NCBI RefSeq assembly: GCF_016892625.1
Contig: NZ_JAFEMW010000005.1
Coordinates: 310,001 to 374,000 of the forward strand
DNA: 64,000 bases
Direction: 5' to 3'
Source of the DNA: Brevibacterium sp. RIT 803
GTDB lineage: Bacteria > Actinomycetota > Actinomycetes > Actinomycetales > Brevibacteriaceae
The notes beneath the pieces were generated by a model. The model was not told the DNA's origin. It saw nothing but the letters and a program-made list of their open reading frames with translations, and made no database searches. Positions within the stretch are counted from its first letter, which is position 1; every line of letters begins with the position of its first letter. Shown here piece by piece: positions 52,869-63,468 of the stretch. The translations under genes and the position numbers were made by a program.

Positions 52869-55604
52869 ATGGCCACCTATTCCAGTTCGCTGCGCTCGGG
52901 TCTGCCCAGAGTTGAGGGCGGTGATCCATGGCCACCTGAAGGTGTCATCGGTGAGCCGCTCGAGCCGGGCACCTCAGTTGTGTCGGAAGAGTCCTTCGAG
53001 CCGGAAGATTCGGCTGCCCCGGACGAATCCGTCGAGCCGGATTCCACTGACGCCAGCGCCGAGGTGGATAGCTCGGTAGACGCGGATGAACCCGCAGTCG
53101 CCGAGCAGGCCGTTGAGACCGAAGGGCCCGCCGACGATTCCGGTTCCGTCGGGACCGGTGCTGCCGTTGGAACTGGTGCTGCCGTTGGCGCGGTGGGTGC
53201 AGCTGCTGGTACGGCCGCCTTTGCCACCGATTCGAATGCGGAAGCGGATTCAGTTGATGGCTCGGGGTCCGATGAGAGCCCAGGATCCTTTGAGAGCTCA
53301 GCGCCCGTTGAGACGTTGGAGCAGCCGTCTGAGTCGACCGAATCTGTCGCCGAGGCGAGCCGTGAGGTTCCGCTGCGCCGTGGTCTGCCCCGCGTCGAAG
53401 GCGGCGAACCGTGGCCGCCGGAAGGCCTTGCACCTGCTGGTGTGAAGGCTCCTTCCAGCAGCTCTGATGCAACTGACTCAGCCGACTCTGTCTCCGGGCA
53501 GCCGCCAGCCGCTTCGGATGCCGAGAGCGAGTCGGAAGCTCACTCGAAGTCCTCTGCTGCTCCGGCCGCCGTTGTCGCGACCGCGGGTGCAGGAGCCGCT
53601 GTCGGCACAGCCGCAGCGGCATCTGGCTCCGGCGCTCAGGACGCAGCCGCTTCCGATGAACCTGCTGCAGTTGAGCCTGCGCCGACTGAGTCCGCACCTG
53701 CTGAGTCCGCAGCGACCGAGCCCGCAGGGACCGAGCCTGCGCCTGCTGGCGACGTTCCTCTGCGTCGGGGACTGCCTCGTGTTTCCGGGGGAGATCCGTG
53801 GCCACCAGAAGGTCTGGCTCCGGCTGGGGCGAAAGCCGCCTCGGCCACATCTGCATCCTCATCGGCGCCGGCAGCTGCGGCTGCTCCGGCCGCCGACACC
53901 TCAAGCGCATCGACAGATCAAGTAGCTCCACCAGCAGGTGAACAGCCTGCTGAGGCCGATAAGTCGTCGGCGGCTCCAGCCGCTGCGGCAACTGCCGGTG
54001 TCGCCGGTGGTGCTGTCGGCGCTGGTGCGGCGGTTGCCGCGTCCGGGAAGAAGTCCTCCGGCGAACTCAGCGACACACCGCTTCGCCGCGGATTGCCGCG
54101 CGTCGCCGGTGGCGACCCATGGCCGCCCGAGGGCTTCGCTCCGGCAAGTGCCGGCACCACCTCTGCTTCTGCAGCTGCCTCGACTTCTGGCTCGGCTGGC
54201 GCGAACACATCAAGTGCAGACTCCGCCGACAGCACGTCGACCGGCGCCGCTTCGACGCCGCCTGCCACAGACGCGGACTCTGCTGCCCAGGCTGAGAAGC
54301 CAGCAGCAGACTCGTCTGCCCAGGCAGGTACTTCCGCCCAGTCGGATTCCGACTCCTCCTCGGCAGCTCCGGCCGCCGCCGCGGGAGCCGCAGCCGTGGG
54401 TGCAGGTGCGGCCGGTGCCGCGGCTGCCTCGTCGAGCTCAGATGAGAAGCCGGGCGCCACCTCGGCGGAAGACAAGCCTTCCCGATCCGGACTGCCGAAG
54501 TCCACAGGACCGGCGCAGCGGAAGCCGATGGCTAAGCCTGCCGCCAAGGCCACGGACAAGCCGACTGCGAAGCCAGCAGCCAAGGTCACCGACAAGCCGG
54601 CAGCCAAGACTGCCGCGAAATCGAGCTCCGCACCGGCGAAATCGGCCTCTGCTTCGAGCTCGGCCGCAGCCAAGCCTGCTGCCGCGAAGAAGAAGGAACC
54701 GACGATGATCGGTTCGAAGTCCGTGGGTCAGTGGGCGAAGCTCGGTGGCCTCGGGCTCGGGGGACTCATCGTGGCTGCAGGGATCATCATCCTCGCGGCT
54801 CGCGGAGTCACGACTCTGCCCGGTGTGCCCGAGTTCCTCGAACGCTACCCGGGCGAATACCACCTGCCCGAGTTCGTCGACCCAGGGTTCCCCGCGTGGG
54901 CCCGCTGGACTCACTTCCTCAACATCTTCTTCATCGTGCTCATCATCCGTTCGGGTCTGCAGGTACGTCACCAGCAGAAGCCGCCGGCCTTCTACACCCC
55001 GAAGAAGGGTGGTAAGAAGGTCAGCATCAACCTGTGGCTGCACACGAGCCTGGACCTGCTGTGGTTGGCCAACGGTGTTGTCTTCGTCGTCCTGCTGTTC
55101 ATCTCCGGACACTGGGCGCGGATCGTGCCGACCAGCTGGGAAGTCTTCCCGAATGCGGTATCCGCGATGCTGCAGTACATGACTCTCGAGTGGCCCGCTG
55201 AGAACGCGTGGGTCAACTACAACTCGCTCCAGCAGCTCATGTACTTCATCGTCATCTTCATCGCGGCTCCCCTTGCTGCGATCACCGGCGTGCGGATGAG
55301 CGAATGGTGGCCGAAGGATGCCACCAAGCTCAACAAGTTCTACCCCGCACCGCTGGCTCGTGCGATCCACTTCCCGACGATGATCTTCTTCGTCGTGTTC
55401 GTCCTCATCCACGTGTTCCTCGTGTTCACCACGGGGATCCTGCAGAATCTCAACCACATGTTCGCAGGCACGCACGCGGACAACTGGGTCGGATTCATCT
55501 GGTTCGTGGTCTCGCTGGCAGTCGTCGTCGGTGGCTGGTTCGCCGCCAGGCCGATGCTGCTGGCACCGATCGCAAATATGTTCGGCCGCGTCTCCAGCCG
55601 GTAG
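52869..55604 (+). CDS. Cytochrome b-type membrane protein with long repeat-bearing N-terminus (ETF operon)
   Basis: 911 residues. The first ~615 are Ala/Ser/Glu/Pro-rich and disordered, with the motif GLPRVxGGDPWPPEG four times (near residues 10-24, 170-184, 299-313, 406-420) and a shortened SRSGLPK at about 538, ending in a Lys/Ala/Pro stretch (AKPAAKATDKPTAKPAAK). The C-terminal ~290 residues have six transmembrane helices with candidate heme ligands His682, His725, His834 and His848; the last two are 14 apart on one helix, the classic diheme cytochrome b spacing. One base after etfA. I infer a membrane acceptor for reduced ETF, with the N-terminus cytoplasmic by the positive-inside rule. 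No ETF-quinone oxidoreductase motif is present. Confidence 0.8.
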   Translation: MATYSSSLRSGLPRVEGGDPWPPEGVIGEPLEPGTSVVSEESFEPEDSAAPDESVEPDSTDASAEVDSSVDADEPAVAEQAVETEGPADDSGSVGTGAAVGTGAAVGAVGAAAGTAAFATDSNAEADSVDGSGSDESPGSFESSAPVETLEQPSESTESVAEASREVPLRRGLPRVEGGEPWPPEGLAPAGVKAPSSSSDATDSADSVSGQPPAASDAESESEAHSKSSAAPAAVVATAGAGAAVGTAAAASGSGAQDAAASDEPAAVEPAPTESAPAESAATEPAGTEPAPAGDVPLRRGLPRVSGGDPWPPEGLAPAGAKAASATSASSSAPAAAAAPAADTSSASTDQVAPPAGEQPAEADKSSAAPAAAATAGVAGGAVGAGAAVAASGKKSSGELSDTPLRRGLPRVAGGDPWPPEGFAPASAGTTSASAAASTSGSAGANTSSADSADSTSTGAASTPPATDADSAAQAEKPAADSSAQAGTSAQSDSDSSSAAPAAAAGAAAVGAGAAGAAAASSSSDEKPGATSAEDKPSRSGLPKSTGPAQRKPMAKPAAKATDKPTAKPAAKVTDKPAAKTAAKSSSAPAKSASASSSAAAKPAAAKKKEPTMIGSKSVGQWAKLGGLGLGGLIVAAGIIILAARGVTTLPGVPEFLERYPGEYHLPEFVDPGFPAWARWTHFLNIFFIVLIIRSGLQVRHQQKPPAFYTPKKGGKKVSINLWLHTSLDLLWLANGVVFVVLLFISGHWARIVPTSWEVFPNAVSAMLQYMTLEWPAENAWVNYNSLQQLMYFIVIFIAAPLAAITGVRMSEWWPKDATKLNKFYPAPLARAIHFPTMIFFVVFVLIHVFLVFTTGILQNLNHMFAGTHADNWVGFIWFVVSLAVVVGGWFAARPMLLAPIANMFGRVSSR

Positions 55605-55690
55605 CGAACCCGGCTCCGGCCGACTGGCTGCGGCGGCGCGATCCGGTATCGGGTCGCGCAGCACGCTGGCAGGAAAACGCGGCATTGGCG

Positions 55691-55728
55691 AAGGCCCTGC
55701 GGGACGATCAAGTCCCGCAGGGCCTTTT
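55691..55728 (+). terminator. Intrinsic terminator of the ETF operon
   Basis: AAGGCCCTGCGGGAC (55691-55705) pairs perfectly with GTCCCGCAGGGCCTT (55712-55726), six-nt loop, followed by TT (a four-T run 55725-55728). A classical strong terminator, 87 bp after the stop. Confidence 0.9.
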
Positions 55729-55753
55729 CGCACCTTCTGGCAGGGCGTTGGTA

Positions 55754-55815
55754 CAACGGTTGGTAAGTTCGTGTCGATCAAGAGCGATTTTTCGAAGCGA
55801 ACTTGCCAACCGTTG
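55754..55815. terminator. Second hairpin, 18-bp stem with one wobble
   Basis: CAACGGTTGGTAAGTTCG (55754-55771) pairs with CGAACTTGCCAACCGTTG (55798-55815), all but one position Watson-Crick, the exception being a G-T wobble. Loop 26 nt containing GATTTTTC. Lies just beyond the ETF terminator and could block read-through into the convergent gntR. Confidence 0.6.
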
Positions 55816-56009
55816 ACGCGGGGCGGGACGCGAGGCGGTTGGCGGCGGCGCATGGCGCATGGCGCGGGGCGGCTGGCGGCAGTGCCGTTGGCCCGGGCGC
55901 GGGGCGGCTGGCGGTTGGCGGCTCCCTTGGGAGCTGACTCCCGAGCCTCAGCGTAACTCAGTGCGGGGCGGCACAATTCAGCGCAGGGCGGCGCACAGCT
56001 CAGCGCAAC
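55816..56009. other. GC-rich degenerate repeat tract between ETF operon and gntR
   Basis: Short units GGCGCATGGCGC, GGCGGGGCGGCTGGCGG and CAGCGCAGGGCGGCGC are reiterated with variation through about 190 bp. No ORF on either strand is credible. It ends at the stop of the GntR gene. Confidence 0.55.
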
Positions 56010-56672
56010 TCAGCGCAGGGCGGCGCGCAGGGTTTTGTCGAACTCGCGGACATGCTCAGCGGCGTGAGCTTCGACGGCCGACTCCTTGCCCTCCAGGATC
56101 GCTTCGAGCAGATCGATGTGCTCGCGGATGTGGCCGATGAGGTCTGGAATTCGCGGGATGACAAGGCACCAGATCCGAGTCGCCAAGTCGTCGAGGCGCA
56201 CCAGGGTCTCCATGAGATGCGGGTTGTCGACCGAGGAATAGATGAGGCGGTGAACCTCGAGGTCGCGCTCCATGAGGGCTCGCGGCTCATCGGTCTCCTT
56301 CAGCGCACGCAGATCGGCGATCGTCGCTTCGAACTCCTGCCGACGTTCGGGAGTGAGGTTGCGGGCGGCCTTGCGGGCGGCGATGGGTTCGAGGACCTCC
56401 CGCATCTCAGAGATCGTCGACAGGTCTTTGAGGTCGACATTGCTCGCGAAGGTTCCGCGTCTGGAGTAGGAGACGACGAGATGGTCGCTCTCCAGACGCT
56501 TGAGCGCTTCCCTGATCGGGGTTCGTCCGACCTCGAGCTCTGCGCTCAGGGCCGCCTCGTTGATGGGGTCACCGGGGGCGATGTCGAGCATGATGAGGCG
56601 GTGCCGAAGGATCTCATAGGCGCGTTCGGCCAGGGACAACCTCGGTGACGCTGCGGTAGCCGACGACGACAT
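56010..56672 (-). CDS. GntR family transcriptional regulator (FCD), divergent from glyA-sox
   Basis: 220 residues: winged helix ([48 protein letters not shown], about 14-70) and FCD domain (about 80-215) with the metal-type residues in [13 protein letters not shown] and [22 protein letters not shown] at 56672 has AGGAGAG 7 nt upstream; longer in-frame starts are not supported. Divergent from the sarcosine operon across ~106 bp, hence its likely regulator. Confidence 0.9.
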   Translation of the reverse strand: MSSSATAASPRLSLAERAYEILRHRLIMLDIAPGDPINEAALSAELEVGRTPIREALKRLESDHLVVSYSRRGTFASNVDLKDLSTISEMREVLEPIAARKAARNLTPERRQEFEATIADLRALKETDEPRALMERDLEVHRLIYSSVDNPHLMETLVRLDDLATRIWCLVIPRIPDLIGHIREHIDLLEAILEGKESAVEAHAAEHVREFDKTLRAALR

Positions 56673-56734
56673 TCTCACTCTCCTGAAATCACCCATTGCA
56701 CTTTCGTGTTTTCTCGTCATAGACTACAGGAACG

Positions 56735-56750
56735 CATCTGATATATTAGT
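56735..56750. promoter_or_regulatory. Candidate GntR operator / promoter before glyA
   Basis: CTGATATATTAG matches the TGATATATCA-type FCD operator at nine of ten core positions and lies about 30 bp upstream of the glyA ATG in an AT-rich patch, so it could also include the -10. Weak by itself; context with a divergent gntR raises it. Confidence 0.4.
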
Positions 56751-56778
56751 TGACGATCAAATGGTCGAAGGAGATCAC

Positions 56779-58188
56779 ATGACAGAACAGCTCGTCGAGC
56801 CTCTCGAGTCGCTCAGCCAGTCGCAGGCACAGCCGTCTGCTCAGTCGCTCGCGCCCTCGTCCGTGGACTTCGCCAGCAGAGAGCCCGTCGAGCTGAGCAC
56901 CTCCCTCGCCGAGCTTGATCCGCAGATCGCCGGATTCATCGATGCGGAGCTTGCTCGTCAGCGCGAGGGACTCGAGATGATCGCCTCGGAGAACCACACA
57001 GCCTCCGCCGTCATGGCCGCGCAGGGGTCAGTGTTGACCAACAAATACGCAGAGGGCTACCCCGGTCGTCGTTACTACGGCGGCTGCGAGCACGTCGACG
57101 AGGTCGAGCGTCTCGCCATCGCCCGCGTCAAGTCACTCTTCGGCGCCGAATTCGCCAACGTGCAGCCCCACTCCGGGGCTCAGGCAAACGCCTCTGTCAT
57201 GCACGCACTCATCCGGCCAGGAGACACCGTGCTCGGTCTCGACCTCGCCGCCGGCGGGCATCTCACCCACGGCATGAAGATCAACTTCTCCGGTCGTCTC
57301 TACAACATCGCCGCCTACGGTGTGCGCGAGGATACGAACCGCATCGATATGGCCGAGGTCGATCGCCTCGCCCAGGAACACCAGCCCAAACTCATCGTCG
57401 CCGGCTGGTCGGCCTACTCCCGCCAGCTCGACTTCGCCGAATTCCGCCGTATTGCCGATTCCGTCGGTGCCTACCTCATGGTCGACATGGCTCACTTCGC
57501 CGGGCTCGTCGCGGCAGGGCTGCATCCCTCTCCGGTCCCACATGCCCACGTCGTGACCTCGACGACGCACAAGACCCTCGGCGGTCCCCGCGGCGGGATC
57601 ATCCTCACCAACGACGCTGACATCGCGAAGAAGGTCAACTCCGCCGTCTTCCCCGGTCAGCAGGGTGGGCCGCTTGAGCACGTCATCGCAGGCAAGGCCG
57701 TGGCCTTCGGCCTCGCCGCCACCGAGACCTTCGTCGAGAAGCAGCAGCGGACTCTGTCCGGTGCAGCGGAACTCGCTCGACGCCTCGGCGAATCCGATGT
57801 CGCCGACCTCGGAATCACCGTCCTCACCGGCGGCACCGACGTCCACCTCGTTCTCGTCGACCTGCGCAACTCCGTCCTCGACGGTGGACAGGCTGAAGAC
57901 CTGCTCGCCTCGATCGGCATCACCGTCAACCGCAATGCCGTGCCGAACGATCCGCGTCCGCCGATGGTCACCTCCGGTCTGCGGATCGGCACCCCGGCCC
58001 TGGCTAGCCGTGGATTCGGTTCCGCTGCCTTCGCCGAGGTGGCCGACATCATCGCCGAGGTGCTCACGGCCGGTGCTGCCCAGACCGGTGCCGAACCGCA
58101 GGTCATCGCCGAGCTCAGCGACCGTGTGTCGGCTCTGGCGACCGCCCACCCGCTCTACCCCACCATGAACGAAATCGGAGCACGCTGA
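56779..58188 (+). CDS. glyA: Serine hydroxymethyltransferase
   Basis: Interconverts serine and glycine with tetrahydrofolate; 469 residues. PLP Lys265 in [49 protein letters not shown]. Start 56779 has GAAGGAG 6 nt upstream; an earlier ATG at 56761 lies within that ribosome site region. It has a ~45-residue N-terminal extension before the family start [15 protein letters not shown]. First gene of the sox operon, where it uses the glycine and methylene-folate released from sarcosine. Stop overlaps soxB start (TGATG). Confidence 0.95.
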   Translation: MTEQLVEPLESLSQSQAQPSAQSLAPSSVDFASREPVELSTSLAELDPQIAGFIDAELARQREGLEMIASENHTASAVMAAQGSVLTNKYAEGYPGRRYYGGCEHVDEVERLAIARVKSLFGAEFANVQPHSGAQANASVMHALIRPGDTVLGLDLAAGGHLTHGMKINFSGRLYNIAAYGVREDTNRIDMAEVDRLAQEHQPKLIVAGWSAYSRQLDFAEFRRIADSVGAYLMVDMAHFAGLVAAGLHPSPVPHAHVVTSTTHKTLGGPRGGIILTNDADIAKKVNSAVFPGQQGGPLEHVIAGKAVAFGLAATETFVEKQQRTLSGAAELARRLGESDVADLGITVLTGGTDVHLVLVDLRNSVLDGGQAEDLLASIGITVNRNAVPNDPRPPMVTSGLRIGTPALASRGFGSAAFAEVADIIAEVLTAGAAQTGAEPQVIAELSDRVSALATAHPLYPTMNEIGAR

Positions 58189-59405
58189 TGGCTGATCAAC
58201 TCCCTGAACACCCCGACTTCCTGTGGCGCAACCCGGAACCAAAGAAGTCCTACGAGGCCGTCATCATCGGCGGAGGCGGGCACGGTCTGGCCACTGCCTA
58301 CTACCTGGCCAAGAACCACGGCATGACCAACATCGCGATCCTCGAACGCGGTTGGCTGGCCGGCGGCAACATGGCCCGCAATACGACGATCATCCGCTCG
58401 AACTACCTGTGGGATGAGTCCGCAGCCATGTACGAGAAGTCGCTCAAACTCTGGGAACAGCTGCCCGAGGAACTCGACTACGACTTCCTCTTCTCCCAGC
58501 GCGGCGTGCTCAATCTCGCCCATACCCTGCAGGACGTGCGTGAGTCCCAGCGACGGGTGAATGCGAACGCACTCAACGGAGTCGACGCCGAGTGGCTCGA
58601 TCCTCAGCAGGTCAAGGAAGTCTGCCCGATCATCAACATCGGCGATGATCTGCGCTACCCGGTGATGGGAGCGACCTATCAGGCGCGCGCAGGCATCGCC
58701 AAGCACGACCACGTTGCTTGGGCATTCGCCCGCAAGTGCGATGAGATGGGCGTCGATATCATCCAGAACTGCGAAGTCACCGGGATCGAGCGCATCGGCG
58801 ACAAGGTCGTCGGTGTCGAGACCACCCGCGGCCACATCGCCACCGAGAAGGTCGCCATGTGCGTGGCCGGAGATTCCTCGGTGCTCGCTGACATGGCCGG
58901 CATCCGGCTGCCGATCCAGTCCCACCCGCTGCAGGCCCTCGTGTCCGAGCTCTTTGAACCCGTGCACCCGACGGTGGTCATGTCCAACCATGTCCACGTC
59001 TACGTCTCCCAGGCGCATAAGGGCGAACTCGTCATGGGTGCCGGGGTTGATTCCTACAACGGCTACGGCCAACGAGGCGGCTTCCACGTCATCGAGGAAC
59101 AGCTGGCCGCCGCAGTCGAACTCTTCCCGATCTTCGCCCGGGCCCACGTGCTGCGCACCTGGGGCGGCATCGTCGACGTCACCCTCGACGCCTCGCCCAT
59201 CGTGTCGAAGACCGAAGTCCAGGGCCTCTATGCCAACTGCGGCTGGGGCACCGGCGGCTTCAAGGGCACGCCCGCCGCCGGACTGACCTTCGCGCACACG
59301 ATCGCCAACGATGAACCCCACCCGCTCAACGCCCCCTACGCCCTCGACCGGTTCGAAACCGGCCACCTCATCGACGAGCACGGCGCCGCAGCCGTGGCGC
59401 ACTGA
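58188..59405 (+). CDS. soxB: Sarcosine oxidase subunit beta
   Basis: 405-residue beta subunit of heterotetrameric sarcosine oxidase, carrying the FAD where sarcosine is oxidised. Dinucleotide motif [15 protein letters not shown] at residues 26-40. His173 in [10 protein letters not shown] occupies exactly the position of the covalent-FMN histidine described for characterised enzymes. C-terminal [18 protein letters not shown] completes the FAD site. Start overlaps glyA stop by one base. Confidence 0.95.
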   Translation: MADQLPEHPDFLWRNPEPKKSYEAVIIGGGGHGLATAYYLAKNHGMTNIAILERGWLAGGNMARNTTIIRSNYLWDESAAMYEKSLKLWEQLPEELDYDFLFSQRGVLNLAHTLQDVRESQRRVNANALNGVDAEWLDPQQVKEVCPIINIGDDLRYPVMGATYQARAGIAKHDHVAWAFARKCDEMGVDIIQNCEVTGIERIGDKVVGVETTRGHIATEKVAMCVAGDSSVLADMAGIRLPIQSHPLQALVSELFEPVHPTVVMSNHVHVYVSQAHKGELVMGAGVDSYNGYGQRGGFHVIEEQLAAAVELFPIFARAHVLRTWGGIVDVTLDASPIVSKTEVQGLYANCGWGTGGFKGTPAAGLTFAHTIANDEPHPLNAPYALDRFETGHLIDEHGAAAVAH

Positions 59406-59431
59406 GCGAACACGAGACAGAAGGACCTGCC

Positions 59432-59794
59432 ATGCTTCTCATCAGTTGCCCGCACTGCGGGCCACGCGACGAAACCGAATTCCACTACGGCGGCCAGGCA
59501 CACGTCGCTTACCCGGCCGATCCCCACGCGCTCAGCGACAAAGAGTGGGCCGAATTCCTCTTCTACCGCGACAACGACCGCGGTGCCTACGCCGAACGGT
59601 GGAGTCACAGCCTCGGGTGCCGCAAATGGTTCAACGCCATCCGCGACACCGTGACCTATGACTTCACAGCCATCTATCCCATGGGCGAGGCCCGCCCGAC
59701 GGCTGCGGACCCTGCGACGCAGCAGCCGGTGACCGCGGAACCGACTCCAGCAGAAGCGGAAACGACTCCAGCAGAAGGCGAGGGTGCACGATGA
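59432..59794 (+). CDS. soxD: Sarcosine oxidase subunit delta
   Basis: 120-residue zinc subunit. Cys6, Cys9 (SCPHCG), His59 and Cys63 (WSHSLGC) are at the same positions as the zinc ligands of the characterised delta subunit. The last ~35 residues are a Thr/Pro/Glu tail with [11 protein letters not shown] repeats. Overlaps soxA by ATGA. Confidence 0.94.
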   Translation: MLLISCPHCGPRDETEFHYGGQAHVAYPADPHALSDKEWAEFLFYRDNDRGAYAERWSHSLGCRKWFNAIRDTVTYDFTAIYPMGEARPTAADPATQQPVTAEPTPAEAETTPAEGEGAR

Positions 59795-62760
59795 CCACCG
59801 CAGATACGAACACGCGCCTCGAGAACGCGAACGGCATCGACCGTACGCGTCCCATCCGCTTCAGCGTCGACGGTCGGCAGTACTCGGGTTTCGCCGGTGA
59901 CACGATCGCCAGCGCGCTCATTGCCGCCGGACGCATCGACTGCGGCAACTCGACCTACCTGGGCCGAGCCCGCGGCATCCTCGGCGCCGGAATCGAGGAG
60001 TCGAACGCCCTCGTCCGGGTCAAGGGTCGCATCCCCGGCGATGTCAGCGAATCCATGCTGCCCGCCACTCGCGTGCCGATCACCGAAGGACTCGAGGCCG
60101 ACTACCTCTCCGGTCTCGGCATCCTCGATCCCGGCCAGGACGAACTGGTCTACGAACACAAGCACGTCCACACCGATGTGCTCGTCATCGGCGCGGGTCC
60201 CGCCGGACTCGCCGCGGCACGTGAGGCTGGAAAGTCGGGGGCCAGAACGCTGCTGCTCGACGACAGGTCCGCTCCCGGTGGGTCGCTGCTGTCGAGTTCG
60301 GCAGTCAGCGTCGACGGCATGCCCGCCGCCGAGTGGATCGAGTCCACCGTCGCCTCGTTCGCCGAGGCGGAGGAACTGACCTACCGGGCGAACACGACCG
60401 TCTTCGGCAGCTACGACTCGAACTACTTCGTCGCCCTCGAAGACCGCACTCTTGAGCTCGTTGAAAACGGGGGAGCGGGTGCACGGGGCAGCGACAATGC
60501 CAAGGGTGCGTCCGCAGCCAGCGGCGGTCCTTCCCGCCCGGGCACCCGCCAGCGGGTCTGGCATATCCGCGCCCAGCAGGTCGTGCTGGCCACCGGAGCC
60601 CATGAACGCCCGATCGTCTTCGCCAACAACGACCGTCCGGGCATCATGCTCGCCTCGGCCGTGCGCACCTACCTCAACCGCTATGGCGTCGCCGCAGGAC
60701 GCTCCGTCGCGATCGCTGCGACGAACGACTCGGCATACGAACTGCTCGCCGATCTGCACACGGCAGGCATCGAGGTGCCGGCGATCATCGACTCGCGGAC
60801 AACCGCCTCGGCGATGGCAGAGTACGTTGCCAGGGAAACCGGAACCCGGCTCATCCTCGCATCTGCAGTCAGTGACACCGCAGGGGACGGGCCTGCCGGA
60901 CGCATCAGTGCGATCACGGTCTCGGGCCTCGACGAAGACGGTGTGGCCACCGGCGACACCGAGGTCATCGACGTGGACCTGCTGGCCGTGGCGGGCGGAT
61001 TCTCTCCCGTCATCCACCTGCACGGGCAGCGCAAAGGGTCCATCGAATGGCGAGCCGACATCGCTGCCTTCGTTCCGACTGCACCTGTGCGCGATCAGTT
61101 CACCGTCGGTGCGATCAACGGCGACTACTCGCTGGATGCGGCCCTCCGGCAGGGCGCCGAAGCCGGCAATGCGGCCGCTGAGCACACCGGATTCCCTGCC
61201 GTGATCGACCTCCCGACCTCAGCGTCGGTGCCCTATGCCGATGCCCGCCCACTGTGGTTGGTCACCTCTGCAGGCGCCGACCACACCGAACTGACCACGC
61301 ATTTCATCGACTTCCAGCGTGATCAGTCCGTTGCCGATGTGCAGCGGGCGATGAACGCGGGCATGCGCTCGGTTGAGCACATCAAGCGCTACACCTCGAT
61401 CTCGACGGCCAATGATCAGGGCAAGACGAGCGCGGTCAACGCCATCGGTGCGATCGCGCAGGTGCTGGGAGAATCCGACCTGGGCTCGGTCGGCCACACG
61501 ACCTTCCGTGCGCCCTTCGCGCCCGTGCCGTTCGCGGCGCTGGCCGGCAGGCGCAAGGGCGAGCTCTTCGACCCGGCGCGGGTCACCTCGATCCACCCCT
61601 GGCACATCGCCCACGGTGCCGAATTCGAAGACGTCGGTCAGTGGAAGCGGCCCTGGTACTACCCTGCCGACGGGGAGGACATGGACGCGGCGGTGCTGCG
61701 CGAATGCAAGGCTGTGCGCGAATCGGTCGGCTTCCAGGATGCCTCGACTCTGGGCAAGATTGAGATCCGCGGTACCGACGCCGGCACGTTCCTCGGCCAG
61801 ATCTACACCAACGGCTTCGCCAAGCTCAAGGTCGGCAAGGGACGCTACGGACTCATGTGCAAGCCCGACGGGATGGTCTTCGACGATGGTGTGACCCTGC
61901 GTGTGGCCGAGGACCGCTACTACATGACCACGACCACCGGCGGCGCAGCGACCGTGCTGGAGTGGCTCGAGGAATGGCACCAGACCGAATGGCCCGAACT
62001 CGACGTCGTCTTCACCTCGGTGACGGAAGAATGGTCGACCGTTGCGGTCGCCGGCCCGAAGTCCCGCGAAGTCATCGCCACACTGGCCCCGCATCTGGAC
62101 GTGTCCAATGAGGCCTTCGAATTCATGGGATTCAGGGAGACCACACTGGCCAACGGCATCCCGGCTCGCATCTGCCGCATCTCGTTCTCCGGGGAGCTCG
62201 CTTTCGAGATCAACGTCGAGAACTTCTACGGACTGACCGTCTGGGAAGCCGTCGCCGAGGCGGGCGCCGAGTTCGGCATCACCCCCTACGGAACCGAGAC
62301 CATGCACGTTCTCCGTGCTGAGAAGGGCTTCATCATCGTCGGCCAGGACACCGATGGGACCGTCACCCCGCAGGACGCGGGCATGGACTGGATCGTTTCG
62401 AAGCTCAAGGACTTCATCGGCAAACGTTCCTACTCACGGGTCGATACATCCCGTGAGGACCGCAAGCACCTCGTCGGGGTGCTCCCGGTCGACGGCACGA
62501 CACGACTGGCCGAGGGTGCCCAGCTCATCACCTCAGGCACCCCGGTGACCCCCGAGGCGGGACCGGTCCCGATGATCGGCCATGTCACCTCCTCCTACAT
62601 CTCCCCGAGCATGGACCGGCCCTTCGGCCTCGCGCTCGTCGAGAACGGCCGGAACCGGATGGGCGAGATCGCACAGTCTCCGGTCGGCGGCGAACTCGTC
62701 GATGTCGAGATCACCTCACCCGTCTTCTACGATCCAGAAGGGAACCGCCGCGATGGCTGA
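59791..62760 (+). CDS. soxA: Sarcosine oxidase subunit alpha
   Basis: 989 residues. N-terminal 2Fe-2S-ferredoxin-like domain without the cluster cysteines ([22 protein letters not shown]), FAD/NAD-binding Rossmann domain with [18 protein letters not shown] (about 131-148), and a C-terminal GcvT-like folate-binding domain (about 600-985; [20 protein letters not shown]). It binds NAD and channels formaldehyde to tetrahydrofolate, forming methylene-THF. A short Gly/Ala-rich insertion (about 230-245) is present. Stop overlaps soxG by 8 bp. Confidence 0.95.
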   Translation: MTTADTNTRLENANGIDRTRPIRFSVDGRQYSGFAGDTIASALIAAGRIDCGNSTYLGRARGILGAGIEESNALVRVKGRIPGDVSESMLPATRVPITEGLEADYLSGLGILDPGQDELVYEHKHVHTDVLVIGAGPAGLAAAREAGKSGARTLLLDDRSAPGGSLLSSSAVSVDGMPAAEWIESTVASFAEAEELTYRANTTVFGSYDSNYFVALEDRTLELVENGGAGARGSDNAKGASAASGGPSRPGTRQRVWHIRAQQVVLATGAHERPIVFANNDRPGIMLASAVRTYLNRYGVAAGRSVAIAATNDSAYELLADLHTAGIEVPAIIDSRTTASAMAEYVARETGTRLILASAVSDTAGDGPAGRISAITVSGLDEDGVATGDTEVIDVDLLAVAGGFSPVIHLHGQRKGSIEWRADIAAFVPTAPVRDQFTVGAINGDYSLDAALRQGAEAGNAAAEHTGFPAVIDLPTSASVPYADARPLWLVTSAGADHTELTTHFIDFQRDQSVADVQRAMNAGMRSVEHIKRYTSISTANDQGKTSAVNAIGAIAQVLGESDLGSVGHTTFRAPFAPVPFAALAGRRKGELFDPARVTSIHPWHIAHGAEFEDVGQWKRPWYYPADGEDMDAAVLRECKAVRESVGFQDASTLGKIEIRGTDAGTFLGQIYTNGFAKLKVGKGRYGLMCKPDGMVFDDGVTLRVAEDRYYMTTTTGGAATVLEWLEEWHQTEWPELDVVFTSVTEEWSTVAVAGPKSREVIATLAPHLDVSNEAFEFMGFRETTLANGIPARICRISFSGELAFEINVENFYGLTVWEAVAEAGAEFGITPYGTETMHVLRAEKGFIIVGQDTDGTVTPQDAGMDWIVSKLKDFIGKRSYSRVDTSREDRKHLVGVLPVDGTTRLAEGAQLITSGTPVTPEAGPVPMIGHVTSSYISPSMDRPFGLALVENGRNRMGEIAQSPVGGELVDVEITSPVFYDPEGNRRDG

Positions 62761-63403
62761 CACCACCCAGAGAACCCAGCAGAACTTCGACACCCCCGCC
62801 GAGGTGCTCGATGCACTCCGCGTCTCACCGGCAGCCCACCTCGCCGAAGACATGGCCACCTCCACCGCCAACGGCGGACAGGCCGTTGGCCTGCGAGAAC
62901 GATGCTTCGCTGTCCAACTCGGATTGCGCGCCACCCCCGGAACCGCCTCGGCGGAGGCGCTCGAATCTGCGCTCGGAATCACCCTGCCGCAGCGGGTGGG
63001 CGAGGTCACCGGCGACGCCGCGAGCCTGCACACACTGTGGCTGAGCCCTGATGAATTCCTCACCGTCGACGTCTCCCGACAGCAGCGGCCCGGGGAGACC
63101 CTCGTCGCCGAGGCGGCCCTCGAAGGTCTGCCAGGACAGGCCGTGGATCTCTCGGCCAACCGCACGATCCTCGAACTGACCGGGACGAAGGCAAGAGAGG
63201 TCCTTGAGAAGAGCATCCGCGCCGATCTGCACCCGCGTGTCTTCGGCATCGGCACTGCGATCTCGACCCAGATGGGCCCTGTTCCGATCATCGTGCACCA
63301 CTCATCGGAGCTCGAATATCGGATCTACCCGCGGGCCAGCTTCGCGGACTTCGCGGTCCGCTGGCTGCTCGACGGCATGGCGGAGTTCGTCGCCGACGTC
63401 TGA
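62753..63403 (+). CDS. soxG: Sarcosine oxidase subunit gamma
   Basis: 216-residue gamma subunit, GcvT-fold related: [92 protein letters not shown]. The start at 62753 (MADTTQR) overlaps the end of soxA; longer frames upstream run inside soxA and are not real. Completes the alpha-beta-gamma-delta tetramer. Confidence 0.92.
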   Translation: MADTTQRTQQNFDTPAEVLDALRVSPAAHLAEDMATSTANGGQAVGLRERCFAVQLGLRATPGTASAEALESALGITLPQRVGEVTGDAASLHTLWLSPDEFLTVDVSRQQRPGETLVAEAALEGLPGQAVDLSANRTILELTGTKAREVLEKSIRADLHPRVFGIGTAISTQMGPVPIIVHHSSELEYRIYPRASFADFAVRWLLDGMAEFVADV

Positions 63404-63468
63404 AATTGACCACGGTGAGCTTCTCACCCAATGATTGAGTACACCCATCGAGCAAGGAAGCAGTGGAT

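Noticed and set aside
54438..55976. Long minus-strand ORF (512 codons) antisense to the ETF-linked cytochrome gene
   Set aside because: Antisense frames are commonly open in high-GC genes. Its predicted protein is Asp/Glu/Arg-rich low complexity with no domain, and the plus-strand gene is strongly supported by membrane and operon features.
56673..56778. Glycine riboswitch before glyA-sox
   Set aside because: The gap is only ~106 bp including the ribosome site and a candidate operator, too short for a typical tandem glycine aptamer, and no conserved aptamer core is visible.
59791..60100. Iron-sulphur cluster site in the N-terminal ferredoxin-like domain of SoxA
   Set aside because: Only a single Cys (in IDCGNSTYL) is present where four would be needed; known sarcosine oxidase alpha subunits also lack the cluster.
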